Source: Diplonema japonicum (lineage: Eukaryota > Euglenozoa > Diplonemea > Diplonemida > Diplonemidae). Taken from it: a stretch of 64,000 nt of DNA. The translations under genes were made by a program, and so were the position numbers. Positions 61,614 through 64,000 of this stretch are shown piece after piece. The DNA is taken from assembly GCA_964019335.1 (NCBI GenBank), contig OZ025664.1, forward strand, positions 124,001 to 188,000, in the 5' to 3' direction. The stretch's first letter is position 1; every line of letters begins with the position of its first letter. Below the pieces are notes generated by a model, which had not been told where the DNA came from, did not search any database, and saw only the letters and a list, made by a program, of their open reading frames with translations.

Positions 61614-61680
61614 AAGCCGATATAAAAAAAAAAAAAAAAAAAATACGAACATAATAGTATTCCTGTAGTCTTTTTTTTTT

Positions 61681-61715
<35 letters not shown>

Positions 61716-61782
61716 ATCCTCCTTTTCCTCGTCACAACTCATTTAGGTACCTCCTCATAGCGAGGAGGAGGGAAGACATCCG

Positions 61783-62580
61783 ATGCCAGTGTTTCTGGTA
61801 TTCGGTGCGGTGTTCCTAGGGGGCGGGGCTTTGGTTGCAGGCCGAAATCGGTCTACAAGGAAGCTGACTATAGAGGAAGCGGCGAGGGCACCGACACCTG
61901 CGGTGGTCCTGTCAGACGAAGAGGGCGAGGATACAGTTCAAAGTGCACCGGCGTGCTTTAAAGCCCCGGGGAAGAACAACATGGGGAACTACGCGTCAAA
62001 GGCTCATGTTCAGAGAGCGGTTCAGAGAAGTGAGTTGCTGTGCCAAGAAGACAGCGGTGATGAGTGTAGCGAAGAAGAGCTCATTGCAGGCGGGCGGCCC
62101 TGTAGAATGTTTAAAAGAGGACATAAAAGTCTTGTACAGGACACAGTCGAGGCAGCTTGGCTGTTTGAAGAACGACCCACGCCCCCACAAGGCAGCCAGG
62201 TGATGTCGATGTTGCCTGCATCTGCATCAACACATCTCTTCATTGTGACAGAGAGCAAGCTTGGGTGGTTATATGTGTTTGAGAAGTGGAAAGATGGTGT
62301 TTCTGTTGCGAGGTTCAAGAGCCCTGATCGTGCACGGAAATCGCGTGCTGGGTTCGCCTCTCACTACCGACGGAGAAAGCACATTAAACAACTCTCCTCC
62401 ATCTCGCCTCCCAAAAATTCCCCCCTTCGTGTTTCTGACCTCCTCCTCTGGTCTGCAGAACACTCTGAGTTCCGCCAGTACACTGACAACTGTCACACTT
62501 ATGCTGTCAACCTCTCCCTCCATCTTGGCATGGAACCCCCAAAAGCTGTTTGGGAACAACTCCTTTACGAAGCTTACTAA
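61783..62580 (+). CDS. Membrane-anchored protein, papain-fold-like C-terminus
   Basis: 265 residues. Residues 1-20 (MPVFLVFGAVFLGGGALVAG) form a signal anchor. The middle has an acidic, Ser-rich stretch and a helix-strand region (HLFIVTESKLGWLYVFEKW). Near the C-terminus, FRQYTDNCHTYAVNLSLHLG resembles the N-C-x-(H/N)-(Y/F)-A helix of LRAT, PPPDE and other permuted papain-like proteins, where the Cys is the nucleophile. A partner His could lie in the preceding region, but I cannot fix it. Peptidase, acyltransferase or a non-enzymatic role all remain possible. Confidence 0.6.
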   Translation: MPVFLVFGAVFLGGGALVAGRNRSTRKLTIEEAARAPTPAVVLSDEEGEDTVQSAPACFKAPGKNNMGNYASKAHVQRAVQRSELLCQEDSGDECSEEELIAGGRPCRMFKRGHKSLVQDTVEAAWLFEERPTPPQGSQVMSMLPASASTHLFIVTESKLGWLYVFEKWKDGVSVARFKSPDRARKSRAGFASHYRRRKHIKQLSSISPPKNSPLRVSDLLLWSAEHSEFRQYTDNCHTYAVNLSLHLGMEPPKAVWEQLLYEAY

Positions 62581-62734
62581 AAAAAAAAGGAACAAAGAAA
62601 AAGATGTGCCATATTAGAAAGCCTTTCCCCCCGGGCCTATCGGTCTGTTGCAAAAAAAAAAAAAAAAAAAAAAAGAAAAGAAAAGGAATTTCCTTGATTC
62701 TTTAGTACACTCTCCTCTTTTTTATTTTGTTTTA

Positions 62735-62767
<33 letters not shown>

Positions 62768-62899
62768 GTTTATTCAGTTCCCCTTCCTTACACTATTTTA
62801 CTTTTTCTTCTTTCTCCTCTCCTCCTTTTCCTCTCTGTACATGAATTCGTGGTCTAGAACCTTGAAACGATCCACAGGGATTTTTACAAAGCAAGAAAG
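62581..62899. other. Spacer with A and T runs
   Basis: A run 62651-62674, T run 62742-62767, then TCCACAG about 25 bases before the next ATG. No coding frame. Confidence 0.5.
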
Positions 62900-64000
62900 A
62901 TGAGGACGACTAGCATGATGCTGGCAGTGCTGTGCGGCATGGTGGCCATGACAGCAGGTGTTGCCACCGTTTACACACCGAAGATTGACCCTAAGAAGAA
63001 GACTGCTGTCATCCTGGCGAACGGCAAGATGAAGGCGGAATACAAGCAGTACTTCAGCTTCCTTGAGAAGTCATTGGATGTTGAATACTTGAACGGTGAC
63101 AAGAAGCTTGTGCTGAAGGCCTATGAGGAGTACCACTACGAGAACGTGATTGTGTTCGGGAACCCTTCTGGGAAGCTGGGGGCTGACTTCATCGACTTCG
63201 TGGACAGTGGAAGGAACGTGATGATCGTCGCTACTGACGAGGGCAGCAAGGCGACTGACTTCCTTACCGACGAGCTTAGGGTTGCGGCTGTGGACTGCGG
63301 CGTGGAGTTCACCACCAACATTGTGAAGGACAACTTCGCCGACTCACCGACCGTCTTGAAGGCCGACAACTTCGTGAAGTCCGCCCCCATTGTCGGTTCC
63401 AAGCCCCTCAGCGCCGTCACCTTCAAGGGTGTTGGTCTTAAGGTGGAGATCGACAACCCCCTCGTGACCCCTATCCTGAGCGCAGGTAAAACTGCCTACG
63501 TTCTTGAGGAGGAGACCTTCGGCACGGTGTACGGTGGAAACGTTGCGCTCGTTGCAGGTCTGCAGTCGAGGATCGGGTCGCGTGCTGTGTTCTCTGGTTC
63601 ATTGTCGATGTTCTCCGACAAGCTGTTCGCACAGAACGGTGAGTTTGTGAAGCGCATCACCCTGTGGGCCACGCAGCAGCACGGCATCCTCAGGTACAGT
63701 GACATCGAGGCTGTGAAGCTTGAGGACGGGCAGGAGGTCAGGGACGGCGAGATGTTCAGGATCAAGGCCCACATCAGGTTCTCGCTGACTATTGAGGAGT
63801 TCGACGGTGAGAAGGGCGAGTGGGTGCCCTTCGTGACCCCCAAGGACGACCCTGTGCAGCTTGAGTACACCATGATTGACCCTTACGTCAGGGCCGACCT
63901 CACGCAGAAGGGCACGAAGCACACCACAGACCTCCAGGCACCTGATGTGTACGGTATTTTCAAGTTTGTGGTCGACTACCGCCGCACGGGGTACAACCCC
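62900..64000 (+). CDS. OST48/WBP1 oligosaccharyltransferase subunit (5' part)
   Basis: 367 codons to the window edge, no stop. MRTTSMMLAVLCGMVAMTAG is a signal peptide. The lumenal domain matches the 48-kDa subunit of the oligosaccharyltransferase complex: YFSFLEKSLDVEYLNGDKKL, YHYENVIVFGNPSGKLGADF, NVMIVATDEGS, GGNVALVAGLQSRIGSRAVF, RITLWATQQHGILRYSD, and a terminal YGIFKFVVDYRRTGYN. OST transfers the dolichol-linked glycan to Asn-X-Ser/Thr in the ER lumen. The family is typically about 430-460 residues with one C-terminal membrane helix, so the membrane anchor lies just past the edge. Confidence 0.95.
   Translation, partial: MRTTSMMLAVLCGMVAMTAGVATVYTPKIDPKKKTAVILANGKMKAEYKQYFSFLEKSLDVEYLNGDKKLVLKAYEEYHYENVIVFGNPSGKLGADFIDFVDSGRNVMIVATDEGSKATDFLTDELRVAAVDCGVEFTTNIVKDNFADSPTVLKADNFVKSAPIVGSKPLSAVTFKGVGLKVEIDNPLVTPILSAGKTAYVLEEETFGTVYGGNVALVAGLQSRIGSRAVFSGSLSMFSDKLFAQNGEFVKRITLWATQQHGILRYSDIEAVKLEDGQEVRDGEMFRIKAHIRFSLTIEEFDGEKGEWVPFVTPKDDPVQLEYTMIDPYVRADLTQKGTKHTTDLQAPDVYGIFKFVVDYRRTGYNP

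Noticed and set aside
1-64000. CRISPR arrays, rRNA genes, canonical tRNAs, prokaryotic operons
   Set aside because: None seen; regularly spaced short repeats, rRNA cores and T-loop motifs are absent, and the window is eukaryotic.

Overview
This window is eukaryotic nuclear DNA, most likely from a free-living flagellated protist. Coding regions are GC-balanced. They are separated by spacers full of A, T and C homopolymers, often 20-30 nt long. The standard genetic code fits, because TAA, TAG and TGA all end genes. Thirteen very short introns (33-59 nt, GTAT/GTAC...ACAG) could be placed by restoring conserved protein sequence. Every gene I can recognise lies on the + strand over 64 kb. Most start codons sit a few bases after a T-rich tract and an ACAG, CTACAG or TCAG trinucleotide end. 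That layout resembles polycistronic transcription with spliced-leader trans-splicing (euglenozoans, dinoflagellate/perkinsid relatives), but 5' UTR cis-introns would look the same, so the taxon is left open.

Layout: a ChaA-type cation/H+ antiporter (1.3-3.0 kb); a decayed pogo-like transposon (4.9-5.5 kb); a helical-repeat protein (6.0-7.5 kb) and a small basic protein; a 6 kb homopolymer desert with a small TIR element (7.9-14.1 kb); a riboflavin synthase-RibD fusion, a serine S28 peptidase, a HhH-repeat protein, an unknown basic protein and a KH-TUTase (14.5-22.9 kb); a gene-poor stretch with possible structured RNAs; an F-box-like protein (25.0-26.6 kb); a 2,317-residue tandem cadherin-like surface protein (27.5-34.5 kb); gamma-glutamyl hydrolase and a DYW-type PPR protein (35.0-38.2 kb); an alternating repeat/ncRNA array (38.3-40.9 kb); N-acetylneuraminate lyase, ribosomal protein eL34 and two low-complexity/coiled-coil proteins (41.0-45.7 kb); a gene-free stretch with a 473 bp MITE; HisA/HIS6; a long LRR protein; two small proteins; a GCP5/6-like gamma-tubulin complex protein; a retropepsin-like protease; a tetraspanning membrane protein; a papain-fold-like protein; and the 5' part of OST48 running off the window end.

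The genes do not form a single pathway. Themes that recur are organelle/RNA metabolism (TUTase, DYW-PPR, helical-repeat protein), the secretory pathway and cell surface (OST48, S28 peptidase, gamma-glutamyl hydrolase, cadherin-like protein), the microtubule cytoskeleton (GCP), and metabolism (riboflavin, histidine, sialic acid). The least explained parts are the 38-41 kb repeat array, the TIR families and several potentially structured noncoding islands.
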